Both the position numbers and the translations under genes were made by a program. Source: JBARKJ01 sp049801375 (lineage in GTDB: Bacteria > Nitrospirota > JACRHJ01). Taken from it: a stretch of DNA of 11,537 bases. Below, piece after piece: positions 1 to 7,593 of this stretch (position 1 is the first letter of the stretch; each line of letters opens with the position of its first letter). Where the stretch lies: contig JBARKJ010000137.1 in NCBI GenBank assembly GCA_049801375.1, forward strand, positions 1 through 11,537, read 5' to 3'. The notes under the pieces are model-generated. The model saw only the letters and a list, made by a program, of their open reading frames with translations. It was not told the origin of the DNA and did no database searches.

Positions 1-774
1 AAACGGGCCGAAGACGAGATAAGGAAGCTGAACGAGGAGCTTGAGCAGAGGGTCGTGGAGCGGACTACCGAGCTGATGGCGGTTAACAAGGAACTGGAGG
101 CTTTTACATATTCGGTGTCTCACGACCTGCGGGCCCCGCTTCGCCACATACACGGGTTCGTTGACCTGCTTGTACAGAACTCCAGCCAAAACCTGGACGA
201 TAAAGGCAAGAGGTACCTTACGACGATATCCAAGGCGGCATCCCAGATGGGGAACCTGGTGGACGACCTCCTCACCTTTTCCCGGATGGGCCGCACCGAG
301 ATACAGAAGCACTCCATAGACTTGGAAAACATTGTCTACGGCGTGATCGACGAGATGAGGTACGAGCTTCGGGAAAGGGATATAGAGTGGAAAGTCGGCA
401 AGCTTGCGCCGGTTTATGGCGATCCCTCCATGCTCAGGCTCGTGATGGTCAACCTGATATCCAATGCGGTGAAGTTCACGAGGACGAGGGATAAGGCGGT
501 GATTGAGATAGGCTCTTATACCGAAGCCGGCGGCGAGGACGTGGTATATATCAAGGATAACGGCATCGGGTTTGACATGCGGTACGTGGACAAGCTCTTT
601 GGCGTGTTCCAGCGGCTCCACAGTATCGAGGAGTTTGAAGGGACAGGCATCGGGCTCGCCAACGTCCGAAGGATTATAAGCAGGCACGGCGGCAGGACCT
701 GGGCCGAGGGCGCATCGGGCAAGGGTGCGGCATTTTATTTTTCCTTGCCATCAAGGGACGGGGATAAAGTATAA
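1..774 (+). CDS. Sensor histidine kinase, C-terminal kinase core (5' end outside window)
   Basis: The frame is open from base 1 with no start, so this is the 3' part of a larger gene; 257 residues are visible. It begins with a charged coiled coil (about residues 4-35) of the kind that links a PAS, GAF or phytochrome sensor to a kinase. The dimerisation and phosphotransfer helix follows, with the H-box SHDLRAPL and the phospho-accepting His at visible residue 41. The HATPase domain has an N-box with Asn151 and Asn155, a G1 box DNGIGF from residue 186 and a G2 box GTGIGL from residue 214. All catalytic boxes are intact, so it should autophosphorylate on His. The H-box and its surroundings resemble bacteriophytochrome-type kinases, which commonly pair with Rcp1-like regulators. 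Such a regulator starts 36 bases downstream, so the two are probably a cognate pair. The sensory input domain cannot be seen. Confidence 0.93.
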   Translation, partial: KRAEDEIRKLNEELEQRVVERTTELMAVNKELEAFTYSVSHDLRAPLRHIHGFVDLLVQNSSQNLDDKGKRYLTTISKAASQMGNLVDDLLTFSRMGRTEIQKHSIDLENIVYGVIDEMRYELRERDIEWKVGKLAPVYGDPSMLRLVMVNLISNAVKFTRTRDKAVIEIGSYTEAGGEDVVYIKDNGIGFDMRYVDKLFGVFQRLHSIEEFEGTGIGLANVRRIISRHGGRTWAEGASGKGAAFYFSLPSRDGDKV

Positions 775-810
775 TGGGTATGATTTTACGAGCAGCAAGA
801 AAGGAAACGG

Positions 811-1278
811 ATGACAATGAACGCTGAATTAAGAAGGATACTGCTTGCGGACGACAACCCTAACGACGTCGAACTGACGCTCGAGGCGCTCGGAGAATAT
901 AACCTCGCGAACGAGGTCGTAGTGGTAAAGGACGGGGCCGACGCGCTCGATTACCTTTACAGGCGCGGGGCGTACAAGATGCGCACGGGCGGCGACCCGG
1001 CGGTTATACTGCTGGACCTGAAGATGCCCAAAGTGGACGGCCTGGAGGTGCTTCGGCAGATAAAATCGGAACCGGCGCTTAAATGCATCCCGGTCGTCGT
1101 CCTGACCTCCTCCCACGAGGAGAGGGACCTTGTCGACAGCTATAACCTGGGCACGAACGCATACGTGGTAAAGCCCGTGGACTTCAAGGATTTCGTTGAT
1201 GCGATAAAAGGCCTGGGCTCCTTCTGGGCGGTATTGAACGAGCCTCCGGCGGGATGCATCAGGAGAGAGAGGAAGTAA
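811..1278 (+). CDS. Single-domain response regulator, Rcp1-like
   Basis: A 155-residue protein that is one receiver domain with no output domain. The acidic pocket is Asp14-Asp15, the phospho-accepting residue is Asp69 in LLDLKMP, the switch residue is Thr99 and the conserved lysine is Lys121 in VKP. The long insertion between beta 2 and beta 3, including DALDYLYRRG, is typical of the Rcp1 family, known as partners of phytochrome-like kinases. It probably receives phosphate from the kinase encoded just upstream and passes it on, or acts by protein contact. AAGGAAA lies 4-10 bases before the ATG at 811, and a second in-frame ATG at 817 is also possible. The last 14 or so residues are a basic tail. 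Its 3' end supplies the ribosome binding site of the next gene, so the two are translationally coupled. Confidence 0.93.
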   Translation: MTMNAELRRILLADDNPNDVELTLEALGEYNLANEVVVVKDGADALDYLYRRGAYKMRTGGDPAVILLDLKMPKVDGLEVLRQIKSEPALKCIPVVVLTSSHEERDLVDSYNLGTNAYVVKPVDFKDFVDAIKGLGSFWAVLNEPPAGCIRRERK

Positions 1279-1279
1279 A

Positions 1280-2860
1280 ATGGCACCACAGCTTCGCATA
1301 CTCCATCTGGAAGACAACCTGCTCGATGCCGAGCTCGTTGCCGCCGCGTTTGAGGCCGCCGGCCTGGAATGCAGGATAAACCGTGTCGAGACAGAGCAGG
1401 CCTTCATCTACGCCCTGGAATCCGGCGGCATGGATATTATCCTGGCTGATTACTCCCTGCCTTCTTTCGACGGCGTTTCGGCCCTGAAACTCGCGCATGA
1501 AAAATGCCCGGACGTACCTTATATCTTCGTTTCCGGGCAGATGGGCGAGGACATCGCCGTGGAGTCTTTGAAGCTGGGGGCGACGGATTATGTCCTGAAG
1601 AGCCACATGAACAGGCTGGTGCCCTCGGTGCGCCGCGCCCTCAATGAGGTGCTGGACAGGAACGAGCGGAAGAAGGCGGAGGAAAAGACGGCCGCGGCTG
1701 AGAAGGCGCTCTGGGAATCGGAGGCGCGGATGCAGAAGCTGGAAAGCCTCCGAGCCCTTGCCGGTGGCATAGCACACGACTTGAATAACCTTATGGTGGC
1801 AGTGGATGCGAACGCGGGATTGGCGCTTAAGGCGTTACCTCCCGGCTCTCCCGCGCGCGAGCTGATAGAGGGCATCGAGAAAGCGGTCTCCAAGGTATCC
1901 ACTTTCTCGAAGCAGATAATGAGCTTTACGGGAAAGTTGGAGGCGATGAAGGAACCGGTCAGCTTAAACGAGATGGTGCATAACACGTCTCATTTCCTGC
2001 TCGCGTCCATATCGAAGAACGCCTCGCTTGAATTCCGGCTCTCGGACGGCCTTCCGGCCATCATGGCCGACCCGCAGAACATCCAGCAGGTGGTCATGAA
2101 CCTGATTTTAAACGCCTCCGATGCACTTGAGGATAGCAAGGGGAAGATCGAGGTCTGCACCGGAAAACTCCGTGCGGAGCGAACATACCTGGACTCTATG
2201 CATCTGGGGAAGGATTTGACTGAGGGAGAGTATCTGTTCATAGAAGTCTCCGACACCGGCTGCGGCATGGACGAAGACACGAAGGGGAGGGTATTCGACC
2301 CGTTTTATACCACGAAGTTCACGGGCCGGGGGCTTGGGCTTTCCGCCGTGTTCGGGATAGTGAAAGGGCACGGCGGGGCGATTGGCCTGACGAGCGGGAA
2401 GGGGCGCGGCACGACTTTCAAGGTACTTCTTCCGTTGCCGGGAGAGCCTTTGCAGGCCGGAGTCGAAAAGCAGGAATCAAAGGACATATGGTCCGGCGGC
2501 GGGACGATACTTGTCGTGGACGACGACGAAAGCGTCCGCATGCTTACCCAAAAAGTCCTGGAGACCGCGGGCTATAAAGTCCTCACCGCTTCCGACGGCC
2601 CGCAGGGGATTGAAGTTGTCCGGCAGAACGGCAAATCGATATCTTTGGTCCTGATAGACCTGATAATGCCGCAGATGCGGGGCGACGAAGCGGCAAGGGA
2701 GATGCGGAAATTAAAAGGCGATATAAAGATTTTATTCCTCAGCGGGTATAACGACCTTCAACTGGCGGACATGACCGACGAGTCCGGCAAGGCAGCGATC
2801 ATGATGAAGCCGTACAAGGTGACAAGACTGCTTGAAAAAGTCCAGGAGGTCATGGAGTAG
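1280..2860 (+). CDS. Hybrid histidine kinase, receiver - kinase - receiver
   Basis: 526 residues, predicted cytoplasmic, with no membrane segment. Residues 5-125 are a receiver domain (acidic pair Glu11-Asp12, phospho-acceptor Asp57, Ser85 at the switch position, Lys107). A charged coiled coil (about 125-155) leads to an NtrB-like dimerisation helix with the motif GGIAHDLNN and the phospho-accepting His166. The HATPase domain has N-box Asn274 and Asn278, the G1 box DTGCGM from Asp325 and the G2 box GRGLGL at 349-354. A second receiver follows after a short linker (Asp414-416, phospho-acceptor Asp460 in LIDLIMP, Ser488, Lys510). All phosphorylation residues are present, so an internal His-to-Asp relay is possible. 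The ATG at 1280 is one base after the previous stop, and a purine-rich GGAGAGAGAGGAAG site lies inside the end of that gene. There is no DNA-binding domain and no PAS domain, so the N-terminal receiver is the likely input. Confidence 0.94.
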   Translation: MAPQLRILHLEDNLLDAELVAAAFEAAGLECRINRVETEQAFIYALESGGMDIILADYSLPSFDGVSALKLAHEKCPDVPYIFVSGQMGEDIAVESLKLGATDYVLKSHMNRLVPSVRRALNEVLDRNERKKAEEKTAAAEKALWESEARMQKLESLRALAGGIAHDLNNLMVAVDANAGLALKALPPGSPARELIEGIEKAVSKVSTFSKQIMSFTGKLEAMKEPVSLNEMVHNTSHFLLASISKNASLEFRLSDGLPAIMADPQNIQQVVMNLILNASDALEDSKGKIEVCTGKLRAERTYLDSMHLGKDLTEGEYLFIEVSDTGCGMDEDTKGRVFDPFYTTKFTGRGLGLSAVFGIVKGHGGAIGLTSGKGRGTTFKVLLPLPGEPLQAGVEKQESKDIWSGGGTILVVDDDESVRMLTQKVLETAGYKVLTASDGPQGIEVVRQNGKSISLVLIDLIMPQMRGDEAAREMRKLKGDIKILFLSGYNDLQLADMTDESGKAAIMMKPYKVTRLLEKVQEVME

Positions 2861-2862
2861 AA

Positions 2863-2991
2863 CGTCCATCTATAGGAATCCTTATCCTCTTCCGTCCAGA
2901 CGACTCCCTCCGGTATTTTATATTTGGTCGTGGTCGAGCCGTCGCGTATTATTCCCGAAAACCAGGCGTCCTCATCCCATAATATTAAGGA
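2863..2991 (-). pseudogene. Possible remnant of a minus-strand gene, fibronectin-III-like fragment
   Basis: Between the two hybrid kinases the minus strand reads for about 43 codons without a stop, below a TAA at 2992-2994, and it looks like real protein. It begins SLILWDEDAW, continues with ...RDGSTTTKYKIPEG... and ends ...DSYRWTF. The spacing of Tyr, Pro-Glu-Gly and a Tyr-Arg-Trp near the end recalls the last strands of bacterial fibronectin-III-like domains, where a YxWRV pattern is usual. Codon choice (ATA for Ile, GTC, TCG, ACC) matches neighbouring genes. There is no start codon with a ribosome binding site, and the frame then runs antisense into the upstream kinase gene. The plus-strand reading of the same bases is Arg/Ser/Pro-rich and unconvincing. 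I infer a decayed fragment left by a rearrangement. The family suggestion is weak. Confidence 0.35.
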
Positions 2992-3001
2992 TTAAGAGTT
3001 G

Positions 3002-3030
3002 TTTATTTAAACTTGCCAATGATGTATAAT
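3002..3030 (+). promoter_or_regulatory. Possible sigma-70 promoter for the PAS hybrid kinase
   Basis: A perfect TATAAT at 3025-3030 sits in an AT-rich stretch. Seventeen bases upstream is a poor -35 match, TTTATT at 3002-3007. Transcription would begin near 3037, leaving a leader of about 50 bases before the ATG at 3090. The weak -35 makes this a tentative call; such promoters often need an activator. Confidence 0.35.
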
Positions 3031-3089
3031 GCAATGCGTGTATTTTACGTTATGTTTTTGAATATTATGGCCTTGAGGAGCAGATCAGG

Positions 3090-4946
3090 ATGGAAAGACT
3101 GAGCATACTTCTTGTGGACGACGATGCTGACATCGGTATGTTCATAAAGCTGAAGCTTTCCATAGAGGCCCCGCATTTTTCGATTGCATTTGTCGAAAGC
3201 GGCTTCGAATGTCTTGATTATCTGAAAACCCATACCGTCGACTGTATTCTCAGCGATTACCAGATGCCCGGAATGAACGGCATGGAGCTGCTCCTTGCCA
3301 TGAGGGGACAGGGCAGCGATGTGCCGGTCATTTTTGTTACCGGCCAGGGCAGCGAGGAGGTAGCAAGGGAGGCATTCAAGAACGGGGCGTATGACTACTT
3401 CACAAAAGATGTCGGGTTTGCTCATTTTGCCCGGATAATAAATTCCGTTGAGCAGGCGGTTAAGCAACGGGACGCGGAAAAAGCGCGCAGGCAGACGGAG
3501 GACGCGCTGCGAGTCAGCCAGGAATTTCTGGAATCCATAATTGACAACGAACCAGAGTGCGTCAAGCTATTAAGCACCGATGGGTCCCTCCTGATGATGA
3601 ACCGTGCGGGACTGAACATGATACAGGCGGATTCTCTCGGCCAGGTAAAAGGGAAAAACATTTTGGACCTGGTCGCCCCCGAATACCGCAAGGCATTCAA
3701 GGCGCTCAACATGAAGGTTTTTCAGGGAAGCACCGGAAAGCTGGAGTTTGACGTGGTGGGGTTAAGGGGAAGGGTCCTCAGGTTGGAGACCAATGCCGTC
3801 CCGCTTCATGACGAAAGGGGTAAGGTTGCCGCCCTGCTGGGCATAACCCGCGATATTACAGAACAGAAAAAGGCCGAGAACGCGCTGAAGGAATCCGAGG
3901 CAATGTTCAGATGTCTCGCGGAGGAGGCGCTCGTCGGTGTATATATGATTCGTGATGGCCGTTATGTATATATGAATCAAAAGGCAGCCGAAATGTGGGG
4001 GTATTCAAGGGAAGAACTTCTAAGTTTTAAAAACGTACTCGAAGTAGTACATCCTGATGACCGGCAGCTTGTCGTGGAGAATTTACGCAAACGCGTCGAA
4101 GGCGATGTAAAGTCGGTTAATTACCCGCTCCGTATAGTAAAGAAAGACGGAAGCATCCTTTATCTCAATGCGATTGGTTCATCCATAATGTATAAAGGGG
4201 AGCCCGTCATAATAGGCACCGCAATTGATGTCACAGAGAGCAAACTTCTAGAGCAGCGGAGGGCCGATTTTTACGCCATGGTCTCGCACGATATAAAAGC
4301 GCCGCTCACCGCCATATTAGGCAGCATGCAGCTGCTTTCTGAAACGTCCGACAAGTTTGACTCGGACACAAATGAGATGATAACCGCCGTCATAACCAGC
4401 GGTGAAAAAATCCATAAGCTGGTTGACAGCTTTTTGACCTTTTCGGAGATAGAGTCTGGAAAACTCATCCCGAGACTCTCCCCGTCAGACATCTCCAAGA
4501 CCTTGCAGGAGTCGTTCAGAGGCCTGGAAAAGGCCATCAGAAATAAAGGAATTACTTTTAACGTGGAAATAGCGGAAGGGTTGCCGGCTAAAGCGCTGAT
4601 GGACAAACAGCTTGTCCAGCGGGCTGTGGCCAACCTGCTCCAGAATGCCCTCAATTATACCCCGGCTGGAGGGAAAATAACGTTGAAAGCAGAGTCACTT
4701 AATGAAAAGGGGGACGATTTTACTTTGATTTCGGTAGCGGATACCGGAAAAGGAATACCAGCCGAAGAACATGAATCAGTTTTCAAAAAATACTACCGCT
4801 CCCCGAAGACTGCGTGGATTAAGGGCAGCGGCCTTGGTCTCGCGATCGTCAAGGCGGTCGCCGAGGCGCACGGCGGAAAGGTGGAACTGCAAAGCGAACC
4901 GGGAATGGGAAGCACTTTTAAAATATACCTGCCGGCGGTGCGTTAG
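3090..4946 (+). CDS. Hybrid histidine kinase, receiver - PAS - PAS - kinase
   Basis: 618 residues, no membrane segment, predicted cytoplasmic. The order is: receiver domain at 4-125 (Asp10-12, phospho-acceptor Asp56 in LSDYQMPGMNG, Thr84, Lys106), first PAS domain at about 143-258 ending in the usual RDITEQKKAE linker, second PAS domain at about 270-385 with the VHPDD motif at 320-324, H-box SHDIKAPL with His400, and HATPase domain (N-box Asn515 and Asn519, G1 DTGKGIP from Asp551, G2 GSGLGL at 579-584). All kinase motifs are intact. A receiver in front of PAS domains suggests that phosphorylation by another kinase tunes this one. No ligand such as haem or flavin can be named: there is no evident LOV cysteine motif. 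GAGGAG lies nine bases before the ATG. It is separated from the upstream kinase genes by 229 bases and may have its own promoter. No output domain is present. Confidence 0.94.
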   Translation: MERLSILLVDDDADIGMFIKLKLSIEAPHFSIAFVESGFECLDYLKTHTVDCILSDYQMPGMNGMELLLAMRGQGSDVPVIFVTGQGSEEVAREAFKNGAYDYFTKDVGFAHFARIINSVEQAVKQRDAEKARRQTEDALRVSQEFLESIIDNEPECVKLLSTDGSLLMMNRAGLNMIQADSLGQVKGKNILDLVAPEYRKAFKALNMKVFQGSTGKLEFDVVGLRGRVLRLETNAVPLHDERGKVAALLGITRDITEQKKAENALKESEAMFRCLAEEALVGVYMIRDGRYVYMNQKAAEMWGYSREELLSFKNVLEVVHPDDRQLVVENLRKRVEGDVKSVNYPLRIVKKDGSILYLNAIGSSIMYKGEPVIIGTAIDVTESKLLEQRRADFYAMVSHDIKAPLTAILGSMQLLSETSDKFDSDTNEMITAVITSGEKIHKLVDSFLTFSEIESGKLIPRLSPSDISKTLQESFRGLEKAIRNKGITFNVEIAEGLPAKALMDKQLVQRAVANLLQNALNYTPAGGKITLKAESLNEKGDDFTLISVADTGKGIPAEEHESVFKKYYRSPKTAWIKGSGLGLAIVKAVAEAHGGKVELQSEPGMGSTFKIYLPAVR

Positions 4947-4951
4947 TTAAA

Positions 4952-4974
4952 TCGGTTTAATCCGACAATTTTTT
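4952..4974 (+). terminator. Weak intrinsic terminator candidate
   Basis: Just after the kinase stop, TCGG (4952-4955) and CCGA (4962-4965) can pair around a six-base loop, followed within three bases by six T residues (4969-4974). A four-pair stem is short, so termination may be inefficient. Confidence 0.3.
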
Positions 4975-4978
4975 CCCG

Positions 4979-5007
4979 TTTACTTTGTCCTTTTATTTCT
5001 TTAAAAT
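4979..5007 (+). promoter_or_regulatory. Possible sigma-70 promoter for the SPFH - zinc ribbon pair
   Basis: TTTACT at 4979-4984 and TAAAAT at 5002-5007 are separated by 17 bases and match the -35 and -10 consensus at four and five of six positions. Transcription would start near 5014, about 25 bases before the ATG at 5040. Confidence 0.4.
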
Positions 5008-5039
5008 ACCTTCAGGCATTAATAAGAAAAGAGGTGGCC

Positions 5040-6053
5040 ATGTCCCAGTTTCTGGAAGTCTTGGAGTTCCTTGACCCTACCGGCGAGCAGATGGTCCACA
5101 GGATTCCCCCCGAAGGCTCCGGCGAGACGAAGTTCGGCGCGCAGTGCATCGTGCGGGATTCGCAGGCGGCGGTGTTCTTCCAGGACGGGCGCGGCACCGA
5201 CGTCCTGGGGCCGGGAAGGCACTCGCTTTCGACGCAAAACCTGCCGATCCTGACGAAGCTGCTCATGCTCCCCTGGGGGTTCGAGAGCTTCTTCAAGGCC
5301 GAGGTCTATTTCGTCAGCCGAAAGATATTCACAAGCCTCCGGTGGGGGACCAGGGACCCGGTGGTTTTCAAGGACAGCAAGCTTGGCATGGTGCGGCTCC
5401 GGGCTTTCGGGGCGTATACGTTCCAGGTCAGCGACCCGCTCCTTTTTATAAACTCGCTCGTAGGCACGCAGGGCGTCTTCACGACGGATGCGATAAAGGA
5501 CTACCTGCGCGACGTCACGGTATCGCGCCTGAACGATTACCTTGGAGAGAACCTGGATTCCATCCTGGACCTCCCCCGGAAATACGACGAGATGGGGGCG
5601 TCCGTAAAGGCGCGGGTGGAGCAGGATTTTTCGCGTTACGGGCTGGAGCTTAAAGACTTTTATATAAATTCTATCACCCCGCCCGAAGATGTTCAAAAGG
5701 TAATCGACCAGCGCTCCGGCATGGGCGCGGCGGGGGACCTGGACAGCTTCATGAAGTTCAGGGCCGCAATGGCGGTAGGCGACGCCGCGAACAACCAGGG
5801 CGGCATGGGCGCCGGCCTCGGCCTCGGCGCGGGAGCGGGCCTGGGAATGCTCATACCCGGTATGCTGTCGGGGCAGTCGAACGGGCAGCCTGCCACTCAT
5901 TGTCCCTCATGCGGATCCTCGGTCCCGTCGTCGGCCCATTTCTGCCCTTCGTGCGGAAAGCCTCTCTCCGCCGAGGCGCACTGCGTGAAGTGCGAAGCCC
6001 TGCTTCCGCAAGGGTCCAAGTTCTGCCCGTCGTGCGGCGCGGCGATGGGCTGA
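5040..6053 (+). CDS. SPFH/Band 7 domain protein with two C-terminal zinc ribbons (YdjI-like)
   Basis: 337 residues from the ATG at 5040. Residues up to about 230 form an SPFH (Band 7) domain of the subgroup typified by Bacillus subtilis YdjI, sometimes labelled virion core protein. Diagnostic stretches are QAAVFFQDGR near the N-terminus and FYINSITPPEDVQ before a helical segment with DQRSGMGAAGDL. A glycine-rich, weakly hydrophobic linker (about 243-268) leads to two zinc ribbons with four CxxC pairs: Cys288/291, 302/305, 315/318 and 329/332. SPFH proteins form oligomeric scaffolds at membranes; there is no clear transmembrane helix here, so attachment would be by partners. In B. subtilis, YdjI acts with YdjG and YdjH, which link it to a PspA protein. 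Here the partner is probably the gene one base downstream. An in-frame GTG at 5034 would add two residues. GAGGTGG lies unusually close to the ATG, so the exact start is uncertain. Confidence 0.88.
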   Translation: MSQFLEVLEFLDPTGEQMVHRIPPEGSGETKFGAQCIVRDSQAAVFFQDGRGTDVLGPGRHSLSTQNLPILTKLLMLPWGFESFFKAEVYFVSRKIFTSLRWGTRDPVVFKDSKLGMVRLRAFGAYTFQVSDPLLFINSLVGTQGVFTTDAIKDYLRDVTVSRLNDYLGENLDSILDLPRKYDEMGASVKARVEQDFSRYGLELKDFYINSITPPEDVQKVIDQRSGMGAAGDLDSFMKFRAAMAVGDAANNQGGMGAGLGLGAGAGLGMLIPGMLSGQSNGQPATHCPSCGSSVPSSAHFCPSCGKPLSAEAHCVKCEALLPQGSKFCPSCGAAMG

Positions 6054-6054
6054 T

Positions 6055-7518
6055 ATGCCTTTTACCGTCTCCACCCGCTGTCCTTCCTGCGGGGCCGGAT
6101 TAGAGTATCAGGCGGGTAGCAACGCGGTCAAATGCTCTTACTGCGGCTCCGCGCACGTCGTTACCGGCCACGGCCACATCCTGAGCTATTACTTCCCCGA
6201 AAAAATAACCGCAAAACAGGCCGTCTCCGCTGCCCTCGACGCCCTGCATAAAGCAGGCGGCGCCTGGAATGCCAGGGAAGCCGAGCTTTTTTTCGTCCCG
6301 TACTATCATTTCGAGGCGGGCGAGCTTAGGTGGGATTCGGAGGAAGTAAATATTGCCGGCGGCCATGCTCGCGGCGGCGGGGGCTTTCTGGGAAGCCTTC
6401 TACAGGACACCCATGGCAATTCATATTCCGTCCTCGATGAGCCGTCTTTAGCAATATCAGAGAGGCGGTTCGAACTTACCGCAAGGCATATAGACCGTAC
6501 GCTCCTGGCGATAAATGCCCCGGAACTCGGTTCCCCGTCCCTGGGGCTTCGTCCGGAGGTCCTGAAGCTGAAACTTTTCGAGCGTGAAGAGGTCCTGGCC
6601 CGTGGGAGGCTGGCGCCTCTCAAGAAGGGCATAGGGGAATTCCGGGGAAAGGGATACGCGGATACCGGGGACGGCGCGGCCGCGGAGAAGGGGGTGTTCG
6701 GGAAGGTCGAATCGGTAATCTACTCCCCTTTCTGGATTATAGAAGTCGCGGACGGACTGGAGGGCGCCCTCGCTGTCATTGACGGGATAAGCGGCGAGGT
6801 ATTAAATGCAAAGGCCCCCCTCTCCATGCTGGACGAGCTTATCGACCCGTCGGGGAAGCAGGAATTCGAGACTGCGGCGCTTCGGCCGCTTAAATGTCCG
6901 GACTGCGACGCGGACCTGCCCGTCCGGCCAAGCGACCTTGTATTTTTCTGCCCTTCCTGCCTGAAGGCATGGTACATTTCGGAGAGCAATTTTACGGAAG
7001 TAAATTATACCGCCGCGATGCCGGAACTGCCGGGCGCCGAGAAAGCGGAGTATCTTCCGTTCTGGCTGGTAAAGGTGAAGATTGCGGGAGAGGAGCGTGA
7101 GCTGTCGAATAAATTCGATCTCGAAACATTCTCCCCGGGGCTTTTAGTGCAGCCTCGGGCGGAGGATAAGTCCGTGCCGCTCCGTTTTTTTATTCCGGCG
7201 TTCGGCATCAGGAACCTGAAGGTCCTGTCACGCCTGGCGTCAGGTTTTACAATGAAACAGCCTGTCTTTAAGGAAAACGAACTCCCCGCTTGCGCGCGGG
7301 GCTGCGTGTTTTCTCCGGAGGATTCACTGCTTATCGCTCCGCTCATCCTCTTTTCGCTTGCTCCCAAGGAGAACCGGAGGCTCGTGAAGTTTGTCCAGAC
7401 GGCGAAGGTAGAGACGCTGGCCTGCGAGCTTGCACTGGTCCCGTTCAACAAGGGAAGGTTCGAGTACACCGACGCCATTTTCGGCTGGTCCCTGCCGACT
7501 GCCGCGATTTCCGACTAA
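6055..7518 (+). CDS. Zinc-ribbon protein, probable partner of the SPFH protein
   Basis: 487 residues. An N-terminal TFIIB/rubredoxin-like zinc ribbon has Cys9, Cys12, Cys27 and Cys30, and a second one in the middle has Cys281, Cys284, Cys299 and Cys302. The stretches between and after the ribbons are mixed alpha/beta sequence with no obvious catalytic motif and no convincing transmembrane helix. The repeated patterns VPYYHFEAGELRW, YSPFWIIEV and YLPFWLVKV suggest one beta-rich module used three times. A glycine-rich turn lies near residue 105. The ATG is one base after the SPFH gene's stop, so the two are cotranscribed and probably coupled in translation. Zinc-ribbon proteins beside YdjI-type SPFH genes are known (YdjG in B. 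subtilis is membrane-anchored), but this one looks soluble. A role as adaptor or assembly partner of the SPFH scaffold is inference; no reaction can be assigned. Confidence 0.8.
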   Translation: MPFTVSTRCPSCGAGLEYQAGSNAVKCSYCGSAHVVTGHGHILSYYFPEKITAKQAVSAALDALHKAGGAWNAREAELFFVPYYHFEAGELRWDSEEVNIAGGHARGGGGFLGSLLQDTHGNSYSVLDEPSLAISERRFELTARHIDRTLLAINAPELGSPSLGLRPEVLKLKLFEREEVLARGRLAPLKKGIGEFRGKGYADTGDGAAAEKGVFGKVESVIYSPFWIIEVADGLEGALAVIDGISGEVLNAKAPLSMLDELIDPSGKQEFETAALRPLKCPDCDADLPVRPSDLVFFCPSCLKAWYISESNFTEVNYTAAMPELPGAEKAEYLPFWLVKVKIAGEERELSNKFDLETFSPGLLVQPRAEDKSVPLRFFIPAFGIRNLKVLSRLASGFTMKQPVFKENELPACARGCVFSPEDSLLIAPLILFSLAPKENRRLVKFVQTAKVETLACELALVPFNKGRFEYTDAIFGWSLPTAAISD

Positions 7519-7553
7519 AAAAACCGTCGGGCCTGGCAAAAAAATGTAGAAGC

Positions 7554-7574
7554 TCCCCTCCGCCAGGGAGGGGA
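7554..7574. terminator. Bidirectional hairpin between convergent genes
   Basis: TCCCCTCC (7554-7561) pairs perfectly with GGAGGGGA (7567-7574) around a five-base loop. On the plus strand a T-rich stretch follows, ending the zinc-ribbon gene. On the minus strand a run of seven T residues (7538-7544 in plus coordinates) follows about nine bases later, ending the small gene at 7594-7761. It can serve both directions, although neither T-run directly abuts the stem. Confidence 0.65.
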
Positions 7575-7593
7575 ACTTTATTTATGCCTTCGG

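Noticed and set aside
829..1777. Two long overlapping minus-strand open frames
   Set aside because: Both are antisense to intact receiver and kinase domains and read as Arg/His-rich low-quality protein without ribosome binding sites.
2832..3029. 65-codon plus-strand open frame after the hybrid kinase
   Set aside because: It begins inside the kinase gene in another frame, lacks a ribosome binding site and is Arg/Ser/Pro-rich; the minus strand of the same bases is more protein-like.
3938..3977. Near-repeated TATATATGA/TATATATGAA motif
   Set aside because: It is inside the second PAS domain and simply encodes the similar YMI and YMN segments of two adjacent beta strands.
5019..5900. 293-codon open frame on the minus strand
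   Set aside because: It lies antisense to the SPFH gene and results from the high GC of the third codon positions; its protein is His/Arg/Glu-rich with no domain, while the plus strand has clear SPFH and zinc-ribbon motifs.
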